Assembly: GCF_009811555.1 (NCBI RefSeq)
Contig: NZ_BLIN01000001.1
Location: forward strand, 1 to 64,000
DNA length: 64,000 nt
Reading direction: 5' to 3'
Source: Streptomyces caniferus
Lineage (GTDB): Bacteria > Actinomycetota > Actinomycetes > Streptomycetales > Streptomycetaceae
Shown here: in pieces, positions 1 through 8,586 of the stretch
How the letters are laid out: each line of letters opens with the position of its first letter
Position numbering within the stretch: position 1 is the first letter of the stretch
Program-made: the position numbers and the translations under genes
The notes under the pieces: generated by a model
The model's input: the letters and a program-made list of their open reading frames with translations, nothing else
The model's database searches: none
Told to the model about the DNA's origin: nothing

Positions 1-2
1 CC

Positions 3-1553
3 ATCGCCGTCCTGCTCGCCCTCGCCGCCCTCGGTGCCCTGTGGTGGTCGCGGCACAAGAACACCTCCGGCGGAAAGAAGAAGTCCTTCCGCGGGCTGGC
101 GCGCAGGAGGGACATCGCGCCCCTGCTCGCCAAGGCGATGACGGCCAAGGCCCGCTCCCTGCGTCCGAGCCTGGCGGACGCCAAGCACATCGCTCCCCGC
201 GACACCGGAGTCCTCCTTGGTGATCTCCAAGGCACCCGGCATGAGGTTCGGATGGGTTGGGAGGACGTCGCCGTGGCGATCATGGCTCCCCGCTCCGGCA
301 AGACCACGAGCCTGGCTATCCCCTCGATCCTCAGCGCCCCCGGCCCCGTCCTGCTGACCTCGAACAAGGCCGGCGGCGACGCCTACACCGCCACTATCGA
401 TGCGCGGGCGACCGTCGGCCGGGTCTGGTCGATGGACCCGCAGCAGATCGCCCATGCCGAGCGCACCATGTGGTGGAACCCCTTGGCGGATGCCAAGACC
501 CTCGAGGGTGCCGGCCGTCTGGCCGGTCACTTCCTCGCCGCCAGCGTGGACGCCTCCCAGCAGGGTGACTTCTGGTCCAAGGCCGGATCCAACATCCTCT
601 CCCAGCTCTTCCTGGCCGCCGCGCTCGACGAACGCCCCATCACGGACGTGACGTCCTGGCTGGCCTTCCCCGCGGACCGCACCCCGCTGGACATTCTGCG
701 CGACCACGGCTTCGTAGCTGTCGCCGCCCAGCTCAAGGGCACCGTCGAAGGCCCGCCGGAGACCCGCGACGGCATCTACGAGACCGCCCGCCAGTACGCC
801 GCCGCCCTGCTGAACACGGAGATCGCCGCGTGGGTCAGCCCGCAGGAGGGCATCGCTGAGTTCAAGCCGTCGGAGTTCGTGGACAGCACGGACACGCTCT
901 ACCTGCTCTCCAAGGATGGCGGCGGCGGTGCCAGCGCGCTGATCGCGGCGTGCGCGGACTCGGTCATGCGGGCCGCGACCGCCCGCGCCGAACGGGCCGG
1001 CGGACGGCTCGACCCGCCGATGCTCGCGATCCTCGACGAGGCCGCCAACGTGTGCAAGATCTCGGACTTGCCCGACCTGTACTCGCACCTGGGCAGCCGC
1101 GGCATCATCCCGATCACCATCCTGCAGTCCTACCGCCAGGGCCAGAAGGTCTGGGGGGATGCCGGCATGGACGCCATGTGGTCGGCCTCCACCATCAAGG
1201 TCGTCGGCCCCGGCATCGACGACCCCGACTTCGCCGACAAGCTCAGCCGGATGATTGGCGACCACGACGTGGAGAGCACGTCCGTCTCGCACTCCGAGTC
1301 CGGCAAGTCCACCAGCGTGTCCATGCGACAGGAACGCATCCTGGCGGCCGACGCCATCCGCGCCCTGCCCAAGGGCAGCGCGCTGTGCTTCGCCACCGGA
1401 ATGCGCGTCGCCGGTCTCGATATGAAGCCCTGGTACCTGCAGCCCGAAGCGGACGAAATCTCCGCCGCCTCGGAGCGTGCCTCGAAGGCCATCACCGAAC
1501 GCGCCGTCGCCAAGACCACGCCGAAGCAGAGCGACTTCACAACGGCCGCGTAA
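3..1553 (+). CDS. TraG/VirD4-type conjugative coupling ATPase (5' partial)
   Basis: The frame is open from the window edge, so the true start lies upstream. Positions 3-62 encode a hydrophobic stretch ending in Trp-Trp and basic residues, a transmembrane anchor typical of type IV secretion coupling proteins. Counting from the internal ATG at 138, a Walker A-like APRSGKTT motif lies near residues 50-57 and a Walker B-like LAILDEAAN near residue 300. Both suit a TraG/VirD4/TraD ATPase that docks the DNA relaxosome, or protein substrates, to a membrane channel. The downstream genes follow on the same strand with short gaps. In this family the ATPase is a membrane-anchored hexamer. The assignment rests on motifs and order of domains; the exact subfamily is not resolved. 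Confidence 0.85.
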   Translation: MAVLLALAALGALWWSRHKNTSGGKKKSFRGLARRRDIAPLLAKAMTAKARSLRPSLADAKHIAPRDTGVLLGDLQGTRHEVRMGWEDVAVAIMAPRSGKTTSLAIPSILSAPGPVLLTSNKAGGDAYTATIDARATVGRVWSMDPQQIAHAERTMWWNPLADAKTLEGAGRLAGHFLAASVDASQQGDFWSKAGSNILSQLFLAAALDERPITDVTSWLAFPADRTPLDILRDHGFVAVAAQLKGTVEGPPETRDGIYETARQYAAALLNTEIAAWVSPQEGIAEFKPSEFVDSTDTLYLLSKDGGGGASALIAACADSVMRAATARAERAGGRLDPPMLAILDEAANVCKISDLPDLYSHLGSRGIIPITILQSYRQGQKVWGDAGMDAMWSASTIKVVGPGIDDPDFADKLSRMIGDHDVESTSVSHSESGKSTSVSMRQERILAADAIRALPKGSALCFATGMRVAGLDMKPWYLQPEADEISAASERASKAITERAVAKTTPKQSDFTTAA

Positions 1554-1577
1554 GCCCGCCACCACACCAGGAAGGCC

Positions 1578-2036
1578 ATGACCCCGACCAAACCGCTTGC
1601 CGTCGACACCGACACGCACTCGCAGATCGCCCTGCTCGCCCGGGCCTGGGGCGTCAGCCACGACGAAGTGCTGCGAAAGCTCCTCGCGCAATTCGCCCAG
1701 CTACCCACCGCCCCGCCAGCGGCGGCCGGAATGGACGTGTATGCGATCTACGCCTGCACCCACGTCGAAGGCCGATACGACCCTGTAACGGGGACTCTAA
1801 CCATCGAGGAAGGCCCCGGGCAGGGCCATTACAAGACGCCCAGTGGCGCCTCGGCAGCTGTGCTCCGCGCCCTACGACCGACCGTTACCCCCATCCGTAG
1901 CGGCTGGGAGTTCTGGCGGATACGCAGCACCGGGGTCCCTCTCGAATCCATCCGCCCCGACCACACCTGGCGTGTAACACCAGCAACGCCGCCCCCCGCA
2001 ACCTCAGTCGGGCGCTCCTCCCCCGCGCGTCACTGA
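1578..2036 (+). CDS. hypothetical protein, possible ribbon-helix-helix-like N-terminus
   Basis: This 152-aa protein starts at an ATG preceded by AGGAAGG, 24 bases after the coupling ATPase stop, so the two are probably cotranscribed. Residues 10-45 (a polar start, then a short helix, then GVSHDEVLRKLL) could form a ribbon-helix-helix-like DNA-binding fold, but this is only a resemblance. The middle (about residues 55-110) is a compact globular segment containing VEGRYDPVTGTLTIEEGPGQG. The tail is Pro/Ser/Arg-rich. I do not recognise a family. A strong hairpin directly after the stop suggests that at least some transcripts end here. Confidence 0.65.
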   Translation: MTPTKPLAVDTDTHSQIALLARAWGVSHDEVLRKLLAQFAQLPTAPPAAAGMDVYAIYACTHVEGRYDPVTGTLTIEEGPGQGHYKTPSGASAAVLRALRPTVTPIRSGWEFWRIRSTGVPLESIRPDHTWRVTPATPPPATSVGRSSPARH

Positions 2037-2040
2037 ACCG

Positions 2041-2076
2041 CCGCGGCCGGGACGACACACGCCGTCCCGGCCGCGG
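2041..2076 (+). terminator. strong GC-rich hairpin
   Basis: A perfect 14-bp inverted repeat (arms 2041-2054 and 2063-2076, 8-nt loop) begins four bases after the stop of the 152-aa gene. There is no U tract, as is usual for Streptomyces terminators. Confidence 0.7.
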
Positions 2077-2171
2077 ACGGACCGCGGGAGCGAACAGATC
2101 GCCCGCACGCTCCGCCAAGCCCCTGACAGGACACGCTCATCGACACCTACGAATCCCACGAACTCGACGAC

Positions 2172-2654
2172 ATGACGCCAGCCGCAGCGCTGGACGCCGT
2201 CATCGCCGACGTTCGCTCCCACCCCGTCGACCCCGGCCCCGGCGGCTTCTTCACCGCCCTGCGCCACATCGACCTGCTCAGCCATCTCGCCCTGCGCTTC
2301 GCCGGCGACGCCCACTACCACCTCGACTCTGCCCACGAAACGGGCTCCGCCTGGCATCCGGTCGAGGCACTCACCAACACGGCGGTCCCGCTCAGCAGAG
2401 CGCAGTACCACTACGCGCAGGCCATGATTCCGCTCGCCACGCTCAGCAAACCGAACCCTGACACGTCCACGGCTGCACGGCTTCACGACATCGAGCATCA
2501 CTGCACGCTGCGCACCCAACTCCACGCCGCCGCACAGTCCCTCGACGAGGCCCGCACCACGCTGCGCACGCCCACCCCGGCACGGCCTCCGTCCCCCACT
2601 GCCCCGCCCCCGGTGGCGACATCGGAACAGACCGCTTCGCGCCGGGCCCGCTGA
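2172..2654 (+). CDS. hypothetical protein of the transfer-region gene set
   Basis: The 160-aa product from the ATG at 2172 is mostly helical, with a C-terminal tail rich in Pro, Thr and Arg ending in SRRAR. An in-frame stop at 2124 limits how far upstream the gene can reach. An ATC codon at 2139 sits seven bases after AGGA and would add IDTYESHELDD, so a rare ATC start is possible. The sequence has no recognisable domain; the helical segment resembles the following helical genes of this region in composition. It is followed after 44 bases by another hypothetical gene on the same strand. Confidence 0.6.
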   Translation: MTPAAALDAVIADVRSHPVDPGPGGFFTALRHIDLLSHLALRFAGDAHYHLDSAHETGSAWHPVEALTNTAVPLSRAQYHYAQAMIPLATLSKPNPDTSTAARLHDIEHHCTLRTQLHAAAQSLDEARTTLRTPTPARPPSPTAPPPVATSEQTASRRAR

Positions 2655-2698
2655 GCAACTACCAGCCCCCTCCCCCCCAACAACCTCCCTGGACCGTC

Positions 2699-3304
2699 TT
2701 GTCTCTTCTGAACATCCCCGATGTGTTCATCGGGTCCACCGACGACGGGCACACCTTCGTCGTCCTCAATCGCCGCATCCGCGACGCCGACCGGCTGCTG
2801 ACCGATGCGGGATTCCTCGCCCGTGAACACCTCGGACGCACGCTCTACTTGCTCCCACCGGGCACGGCCCAGGACGCCCACGAGCGCGCCGGGGACGCGA
2901 TGTACGGGCTCTTGGCCCGCACTCTCGACCTTGTCGACCTCTCCTGGACGACGCGCTGGAGCCCCGACGCCCTACCCGATGCCGATCCGGACCTCCGCTT
3001 CCAGTTCACCGACGGCACCGTGACGGCGACAGCCGAGACCACCACCGCCCGCTCACTCCTGGAGCAGCACGGCTTCGCCCTCGCGGCGGACGGCTCCTCC
3101 TATCAGCCGCAGCCCGGGCTGGATCAACGCGGCCTACTCGGCGCCGTCACGGCCGCCGAAACGCACGCCTACACCCACGGCCTCACGGTCAGCGTCGGCC
3201 TCGGCATCCCCACACCGATGGACATCCCGGCCGCACCCCGCCGTGCATCACCTGCTCCCCCCAGCCCCCCGTCCGGACCGGCGCCCCGTCGCCGCCCGCG
3301 CTGA
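2699..3304 (+). CDS. hypothetical protein
   Basis: This 201-aa product starts at a TTG with GGA about six bases upstream. It has an alternating strand/helix pattern (residues 1-170 look globular) followed by a Pro-rich tail that ends in PRRRPR. No family is recognised. The segment around FTDGTVTATAETTTARSLLE resembles a small alpha/beta domain of the kind seen next to DUF317 proteins, but I cannot name it. It lies in a run of same-strand genes with gaps of about 45 bases, suggesting one transcription unit. Confidence 0.6.
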   Translation: MSLLNIPDVFIGSTDDGHTFVVLNRRIRDADRLLTDAGFLAREHLGRTLYLLPPGTAQDAHERAGDAMYGLLARTLDLVDLSWTTRWSPDALPDADPDLRFQFTDGTVTATAETTTARSLLEQHGFALAADGSSYQPQPGLDQRGLLGAVTAAETHAYTHGLTVSVGLGIPTPMDIPAAPRRASPAPPSPPSGPAPRRRPR

Positions 3305-3349
3305 CTCCACACCCGCCGCCCTTCTCAAGGGCATGCCCCGGAGCCCCTG

Positions 3350-4198
3350 TTGACCACCGCCGTCGATCTCAACGAGCAGATCAACCAGCTGCGCCACCTC
3401 GCCCACCACTTCAAGGCCCTTCACAACCGGGTCCGCGCCCTCGACATCGCGGCCGTCGCGCCAGGCACGGAAGCCCTTCGGCAGCTCACCCCCCTTGTGC
3501 TCACGAGCCAGGAGCTGGTCGGGAAGGCGCTCTTGCCACTGTCCGCCCTCGACGGAAGCCCATACGCAGCCGTGAGCGGCAGCCGGCAAGCACTCAACGC
3601 TCTCGGTGCCGTCGTCTCCGGTGCATCCCAGGCCAGCTGCGACCTCGCGCATGCACTCGCCGCCAACCCCCTGGACAGCATCGGCTTCGGCGGACCGCAC
3701 CAGGACGAGGAGGGCATCCGCAACGCCCGGCACGCCCGTGCCGTACCGGAAATGGCCGGCCACCTCGCCGACGCCGCCCACCAGCTCAACGTGTGCGAAT
3801 CCGCCTGCCACGACCTGGCCACCTACATCACCCGCGACCTCGAACGCGCATCCACCAACACCCGACAGGCTCCCAAGATCAGTCCCACCCAGTACGAAGC
3901 ACTGACCTCGCTCGCGAAGTGCGGGGCCACGATGCAGACACGAGGCCGCGGCTCAACCATCGTCCTCACCCCCGACCACACCCTCATCACCATCGCCACA
4001 TTCCAGTCCCTGGACAAGCGCGGCCTGGTCCACCTCGACACCTCCGTACCGCTCTACCAAGGTCGGGGCATCACCGTGACCGCCGAGGGACATCGCGCGC
4101 TGGCCCAGCACCGAGCCCGCACCGGTGCCACCACGGGGCCAACAGCCGCGACGGCCACCATGCCCCCCGCTGCGGTGAAGCGGGAGGTGCGCCGATGA
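3350..4198 (+). CDS. hypothetical helical protein with C-terminal winged-helix-like domain
   Basis: The TTG start at 3350 lies shortly after GGAG. Residues 1-165 are a long helical domain. Residues 180-260 (TQYEALTSLAKCGATM, then FQSLDKRGLVHLD, then ITVTAEGHRALAQ) look like a MarR/PadR-type winged helix: a helix pair, a recognition-like helix before Lys-Arg-Gly, and a wing ending in TAEGHRAL. The architecture is shared with the gene at 4944, suggesting paralogues. It may be a DNA-binding protein of the conjugative element. The C-terminus is Pro/Arg-rich and ends in KREVRR. The stop overlaps the next ATG (ATGA), so translation is probably coupled. Confidence 0.6.
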   Translation: MTTAVDLNEQINQLRHLAHHFKALHNRVRALDIAAVAPGTEALRQLTPLVLTSQELVGKALLPLSALDGSPYAAVSGSRQALNALGAVVSGASQASCDLAHALAANPLDSIGFGGPHQDEEGIRNARHARAVPEMAGHLADAAHQLNVCESACHDLATYITRDLERASTNTRQAPKISPTQYEALTSLAKCGATMQTRGRGSTIVLTPDHTLITIATFQSLDKRGLVHLDTSVPLYQGRGITVTAEGHRALAQHRARTGATTGPTAATATMPPAAVKREVRR

Positions 4199-4917
4199 GC
4201 CCGTACGCCCACGACGACCGGGTCATGGTTTCGCCTCCGTACATGGCAGGCGCCGGCGACCGCGTCGCCGACGTGATCGGCCCCCTCATCCACCTCTTCG
4301 GGTGGAGGCACGAGCACGATGCCGCCACCGGGCACGTCGCAATCGACAGCACCGACGCCAGCCTGTTCGTCGACTTCGCCCCGCTGCACCCGCTCGGCCG
4401 GTGGCTCACCGTGACCCACCATGAGCCGTACTGGGAAGCGATGTTCAGCAGGCAGGCCCCCCTGGAGGCGGTCGCCGCCGTCACCCAGGCACTGCCCCAG
4501 CTGCTCGGCGATGCCCGTCACGCCGACCGCATCCCGATCACGGACATGCCCCTGGACCAGCTCGCCGAGCTGAACGACTGGTCCGCCGAGGACAGCGTCC
4601 TCACCTCGCCCGACCTGTACTGCCGGCTAGAGCACACGCCCGGCAAGGAGATCGCCTGGCAGGTCGACCACGTCTACTTCGAGGGCGATCCGCTGGCCAC
4701 TTTCACGCAAGACACCCCTGAGTGCCTCGTCCGCAACTTCTTCTCCCACCTGGCCACTCCCATGGCGGTGGAGCGGTCCTTCGCCGACATCCCCCTCAGC
4801 ACGCGGCATGGGCACAGCGCCTTGATCACGCCGGTCCGCGGAGCCGCAGTGAGTCCACAGGTCCATCACGCCCTCGCGCAGCTCGACCGCCCCAGCCGCC
4901 CCGGCCGCCGCCGCTGA
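4195..4917 (+). CDS. DUF317 domain protein
   Basis: The ATG at 4195 overlaps the previous stop. The 240-aa product contains a DUF317-like segment: a Gly-Trp-Arg motif (FGWRHEHDAATGHVAIDS), a beta-rich stretch (FVDFAPLHPLGRWLTVTHHEP) and a helix where the domain usually has ASLLADLxxxL. DUF317 is a Streptomyces domain of unknown function, often found on plasmids and often duplicated within one protein. A second half (about residues 110-225) looks like a degenerate repeat. The product ends PSRPGRRR, like its neighbours. A related gene closes this transcription unit at 11021. Confidence 0.7.
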   Translation: MSPYAHDDRVMVSPPYMAGAGDRVADVIGPLIHLFGWRHEHDAATGHVAIDSTDASLFVDFAPLHPLGRWLTVTHHEPYWEAMFSRQAPLEAVAAVTQALPQLLGDARHADRIPITDMPLDQLAELNDWSAEDSVLTSPDLYCRLEHTPGKEIAWQVDHVYFEGDPLATFTQDTPECLVRNFFSHLATPMAVERSFADIPLSTRHGHSALITPVRGAAVSPQVHHALAQLDRPSRPGRRR

Positions 4918-4943
4918 CTCCCCCATCTCCCCTGGAACCATCC

Positions 4944-5765
4944 CTGACCGAGAAGACCGGATCCCTTGAGCCCGCCGAGCAACTCCTCATGCTGGCCGCC
5001 GACTTCACCCGTTTCAACGACGCCCACCTGCGGCACTCACTCAACGGGCCAAATCCCACCACCCTGCTGAACGCCCAGACGGAATCCGCACAGCACCTGG
5101 CCCGGTCCGCGCTCGCCATCGTGGACACCCTCAATGCCCAGCCGATGTACCACAGCCCCGCGATCCACGCGGTGTACGCACGCGTGCGCCAACTCGCCCA
5201 TCTCGCGTCCGACGCAGCCGACCATCTCATCGATGCCGTGGACCTCCTCGACCACACCCGCGCGGGGCTGCCCGTTGAGCTGGGCGACGGCTTCCTGGCG
5301 GTCGTGACCGAGCAGGAGGCCCGCCGGGGAGCCGGCCGGTGCTTCAGCCTCGTCGCGAGCCTCACCGCCCTGGGCTCCTCAGACGCCCTGGCGACCGCTG
5401 AACTCTTCGCTGTCGAACGCCGCCGGGGCTTCGTACCCGAGTACCGGCCGCCCGCCCTGTCCCGCACCCAGGACTCCACGCTGCGCGCGGTGGCGCGCGG
5501 CGATGTCGCGATCACCGGCGGCAAGCCCTATCTGCGCCGTGAGGACCTCCGCGTCAGCATCAGCACCATCCGCGCCTTGGAGAGCCGCGGTCTGGTGATG
5601 CGCGAGGACTGTCCGGCCTGGGGCCGCGGCGAGCGCGTCCACCTCACCGCAGCCGGGCGCCGCGACCTCGCCGCCTCCTTCGCACGGCCCCGCTCCACCG
5701 CACCCGCCGCAGCCCGCCCACCAGCCCGACCAGCCGCGACCGCGGCACGAACCGCGGCCCGCTGA
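4944..5765 (+). CDS. hypothetical helical protein with winged-helix-like C-terminus
   Basis: The frame is open well upstream, but the preceding gene ends at 4917. The nearest likely starts are a CTG at 4944 (GGAACCATCC just before it) and an ATG at 4989. Residues 15-150 are helical and resemble the 282-aa gene at 3350. Residues 175-250 contain TQDSTLRAVARGDVAIT, then ISTIRALESRGLVMRE, then VHLTAAGRRDLA, again a winged-helix pattern. The tail is Ala/Pro/Arg-rich, ending TAARTAAR. It is probably a diverged paralogue of that gene. No function can be assigned beyond possible DNA binding. Confidence 0.55.
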   Translation: MTEKTGSLEPAEQLLMLAADFTRFNDAHLRHSLNGPNPTTLLNAQTESAQHLARSALAIVDTLNAQPMYHSPAIHAVYARVRQLAHLASDAADHLIDAVDLLDHTRAGLPVELGDGFLAVVTEQEARRGAGRCFSLVASLTALGSSDALATAELFAVERRRGFVPEYRPPALSRTQDSTLRAVARGDVAITGGKPYLRREDLRVSISTIRALESRGLVMREDCPAWGRGERVHLTAAGRRDLAASFARPRSTAPAAARPPARPAATAARTAAR

Positions 5766-5802
5766 CCACAACACCCGGAGTCTCCCCACGTCTTCCGAAA
5801 CC

Positions 5803-6339
5803 CTGACGGCGCACGACATCGCCCGCGCCCTCGCCGACCAGATCCGCCCCGGCGCCGCACCCCGTGACGTGACCGTGCACTTCAGCGTCCGCCGACAGGC
5901 AGCAGCCGAGTACCACTACCGCGGCCGAGGCGGACCCGTGACGGTTTACGCCCAAGCACTGCATGCCGCCCTCTTCGGCCTCCCCGCGGACGACGAGCCG
6001 CTGCCCACCGCCCTGGACGCGCTCTTGCAGGCCACGCACACCGCCACCGCGCCCGAGCAGCAGACCGCGATCCTGCGGCAGGTCGCCGAGCAGCTGCGCA
6101 ACGGTGCCGAGATCATCCAGCGCTACCAGTACCGGGCCCAGTGGGACCGGCTCCCTGACGACGTCGCCGAGCAGCTCCGTGATGCCCACGACCAGGCTCA
6201 GCAGGTCGCCCAGACCCTCGACCTCGTCGCACCCGCCCTCAGCAGCCCTCCTGCCGCCCCCGAGCTGCCCGGCCCGCAATCGCGGCACGCCGCCGGCCCG
6301 CCCGCGCCCCCGACTCCACCGGCCGGTCGCCGCCGCTGA
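5803..6339 (+). CDS. hypothetical protein of the transfer-region gene set
   Basis: The product is 178 aa if translation begins at CTG 5803 (LTAHDIARALADQ); the first conventional start is GTG 5869, which would remove the first helix. The segment DVTVHFSVRRQAAAEYHYRGRGGPVTVYAQ looks like a beta-hairpin module, followed by three amphipathic helices (residues 55-150) and a Pro-rich tail ending PAGRRR. I do not recognise a family. It is on the same strand as its neighbours, 37 bases after the previous stop. Confidence 0.55.
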   Translation: MTAHDIARALADQIRPGAAPRDVTVHFSVRRQAAAEYHYRGRGGPVTVYAQALHAALFGLPADDEPLPTALDALLQATHTATAPEQQTAILRQVAEQLRNGAEIIQRYQYRAQWDRLPDDVAEQLRDAHDQAQQVAQTLDLVAPALSSPPAAPELPGPQSRHAAGPPAPPTPPAGRRR

Positions 6340-6375
6340 CCTCCGGCGACAGCCCCGCCGGGAAAGGCCCCCATC

Positions 6376-7173
6376 CTGACCACTGCCGATCCCCTCCACG
6401 CCCTCCTCACCCAACCCCATTGCTCGCTGGGCGTGTTCGTCCCCGCCGGCCTCCATCCGGTATCCGCCGAGCGCCGTTACCTCGACCAGCTCGCGCAGGC
6501 AGGTGGCGATCTGTTCGAGGTCGGCCTGGCCACCGAGGACGCCGTCCTCGACGGTCCCGTCATCCAGGCCGCCTACCACCGCGCCCTGCGCAGCGGAAAC
6601 GTCCTCGATGCCGCCGTCCGCGCCGTCGAGCATGCCGCCGGCCTCCGGCCGACCGTCGTCATGACCTACTGGGAGCCCGTCCGCCGCCACGGCCCCGAGC
6701 ACCTGGCCCGCCTGTTCGCCGACGCAGGTGCCGCCGGCGTGATGGTCGTCGACCTGCCCGCCTACCAAGCGGCCCGCTGGCACGACGCCGCGCGGGAAGC
6801 GGGTCTTCGCACCCCACGCCTCATCCCGCGCACCACCCCCGACACCAGCCTCCCCGCCGCGGTCGCCGGCGCCTCCGGATGGCTCTACGCCCCCGCCAGC
6901 ACGGCCCCGACCGGTTACCAAGGGCCGCTCGATCTTCCGGCGCTCGGCCACTTCACCCGGCGCCTGCGCGGCGCGAGCCCGCTGCCCGTGGTCTCGGGCG
7001 TGGGGATCTCTACCCCGGCCCTCGCCGCGCGCGTGGCCCCGGTCGTGGATGCCGTCGTCATCGGCACCCCGGTCGTGCGCGCCCTGGCCACCGACCCTGA
7101 TCGAGCTGCCGAAGTGACTGCCGCGTTCGCCCAGGCCCTGCACACTCCCACCTCCAGGGAGACCCGTGCCTGA
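6376..7173 (+). CDS. tryptophan synthase alpha-chain-like TIM barrel
   Basis: The product aligns along its length with TrpA: LGVFVPAG for strand 1, GGDLFEVGLATEDAVLDGPVIQ for the active-site region, VVMTYWEPV, GVMVVDLP, LIPRTTPD, VVSGVGIS and VVIGTPVV. Numbered from CTG 6376, Glu48 and Asp59 fall where TrpA has its catalytic Glu49 and Asp60. The first ATG/GTG/TTG in frame is GTG 6433, which would cut off strand 1, so the CTG is favoured. Length (265 aa) is normal for TrpA. TrpA cleaves indole-3-glycerol phosphate, but there is no trpB or other trp gene here, so the physiological role is open. The last 8 bases overlap the next gene. Confidence 0.75.
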   Translation: MTTADPLHALLTQPHCSLGVFVPAGLHPVSAERRYLDQLAQAGGDLFEVGLATEDAVLDGPVIQAAYHRALRSGNVLDAAVRAVEHAAGLRPTVVMTYWEPVRRHGPEHLARLFADAGAAGVMVVDLPAYQAARWHDAAREAGLRTPRLIPRTTPDTSLPAAVAGASGWLYAPASTAPTGYQGPLDLPALGHFTRRLRGASPLPVVSGVGISTPALAARVAPVVDAVVIGTPVVRALATDPDRAAEVTAAFAQALHTPTSRETRA

Positions 7174-7633
7174 TCGCCCCGTACCGGCTCAGACCCTCGA
7201 CCGGATCACCACCGACGCCCTGGCCCTGCACCGGGCCCTGCGCACCAGCATCACCGACGACGCGCATGCGCTGGCCGCGTGGATCACCGAGACCCAAGAC
7301 CTCGCCGACACCGCCCTGTATCTGTTCCGCGTCCTCGCACATCACACGCCGCACACCACGTCCGCGGACCTGCTGCTCCTCGAACGGGTCGTGCATATCG
7401 CCAAGGCCGCCCAGGACGCGGGCGCCGAACTGGCCGCCGCCCTTGCTCGCGCCGTGGAGAACCGGCGCCGCCGAGCCGACGCCGTGTCACAGCGGGTGGT
7501 CCTCGTCGGCCCCTCACCTCAGCAGTTCATCGAGTCGGCCACCGATCTCCTCGACCGCATCCCCGCCCTCTATCACGCCATACACCGTGACCGGCTGATC
7601 CCGCCCAGCCCGCAGACACACCAGCCGCATTGA
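7166..7633 (+). CDS. hypothetical helical protein
   Basis: A GTG start at 7166 follows AGGGAG and overlaps the end of the TrpA-like gene, implying translational coupling. The 155-aa product is almost entirely helical (LALHRALRTS, then TETQDLADTALYLFRVLAHH, then AAQDAGAELAAALARAVENRRRRAD) and resembles the N-terminal helical parts of the 282-aa and 273-aa proteins upstream. The tail is PPSPQTHQPH. No domain is recognised; it could be a stand-alone version of that helical module. Confidence 0.6.
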   Translation: MPDRPVPAQTLDRITTDALALHRALRTSITDDAHALAAWITETQDLADTALYLFRVLAHHTPHTTSADLLLLERVVHIAKAAQDAGAELAAALARAVENRRRRADAVSQRVVLVGPSPQQFIESATDLLDRIPALYHAIHRDRLIPPSPQTHQPH

Positions 7634-7671
7634 GGCGTCCCCCCCGTTACCCCACATCTCCAGGACAGACC

Positions 7672-8586
7672 ATTTCCGATCAGCCTCGATTCCGCGCCCT
7701 TTCCCTGGGTGCAGGAGTTCAGTCCAGCACCCTCCTCGCCCTTTCCGCCGAGGGGATCCTTCCGAAGGTCGATTACGCGATTTTCGCCGACACCGGATGG
7801 GAACCCGAAGCCGTCTATGCCCATCTAGACCGCCTGGAACGGGAGATAGCCAAGCCTGCCGGGATTCCAGTTCTGCGCGTGTCGTCCGGGAACATTCGCA
7901 GCGATGCTCTGAACCCGGATCACCGATTCGCCTCCATGCCCCTGCACATCCTGAACAAGGACGGGCGTCCGGGAATGACCCGCAGGCAGTGCACCGGCGA
8001 ATACAAAATAAAGCCGATCAAGAAGGCGGTCCGTGAGCTACTCGGACACCCCTACCCTTCGCGCATCCCCAAGGAGGTGTTCGTCGAGCAGTGGGTGGGA
8101 ATCTCCACCGACGAGTTCCACCGCGCCAAGGACGCCGACGTGCAGTACATGCGCAATCGGCATCCGCTTCTCGACCTTGACTGGAGCAGGGCCGACTGCG
8201 TCCGCTATCTGACCTCGCTCGGCCTGGCCGAAACACCGAAATCCAGCTGCCTGGGATGCCCGTTCCACGGAAATGCGCAGTGGCGGCACATCAGGGATCA
8301 CTCCCCTTCCGAGTGGGCAGACGTCGTCGAATTCGACGCGGCCATCCGGCAGGGCAATGCCCGCGCCAACGCATCCGGTAACCGGTTGCTCGGGCAGGCG
8401 TTCCTGCACCGCTCCCGCGTCCCGCTGAGCCAGGCGCCGATCGACCACGTCACCGCCGCCGAGCGGGCAGCTCTGGGCGTCGGCGCGGGCGACGAGTTGG
8501 AGAACGGCGTGGTGGACGGCTGCTCGCCCTGGGCGTGCCGCGGGGATGCGGACACGGCGCAGGACCACTTCGGGCTGGCCGCTTGA
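7672..8586 (+). CDS. PAPS reductase-like adenine-nucleotide alpha hydrolase
   Basis: The N-terminus carries a PP-loop (LGAGVQSSTLLALSAEG) followed by YAIFADTGWEP, the signature of ATP-pyrophosphatases in the PAPS reductase/DndC superfamily. Conserved Cys sit in RRQCTGEYK, SSCLGCPFHG and CSPWACRG; the second resembles a metal-cluster site. The start is uncertain: ATT 7672, after AGGACAGACC, gives a clean N-terminus (SDQPRFRALSLGAG), while TTG 7630 overlaps the previous stop and has no evident ribosome site. The gene overlaps the following DNA methyltransferase by four bases. Similar enzymes accompany methyltransferases in phages and mobile elements. Acting on nucleic acid rather than on sulfate assimilation is my inference, supported by the absence of other sulfur genes. 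Confidence 0.75.
   Translation: MSDQPRFRALSLGAGVQSSTLLALSAEGILPKVDYAIFADTGWEPEAVYAHLDRLEREIAKPAGIPVLRVSSGNIRSDALNPDHRFASMPLHILNKDGRPGMTRRQCTGEYKIKPIKKAVRELLGHPYPSRIPKEVFVEQWVGISTDEFHRAKDADVQYMRNRHPLLDLDWSRADCVRYLTSLGLAETPKSSCLGCPFHGNAQWRHIRDHSPSEWADVVEFDAAIRQGNARANASGNRLLGQAFLHRSRVPLSQAPIDHVTAAERAALGVGAGDELENGVVDGCSPWACRGDADTAQDHFGLAA

Noticed and set aside
5644..7143. 499-codon - strand frame opposite the TrpA-like gene
   Set aside because: GC-rich shadow of real + strand genes, composed mostly of Gly, Arg, Val and Ala.
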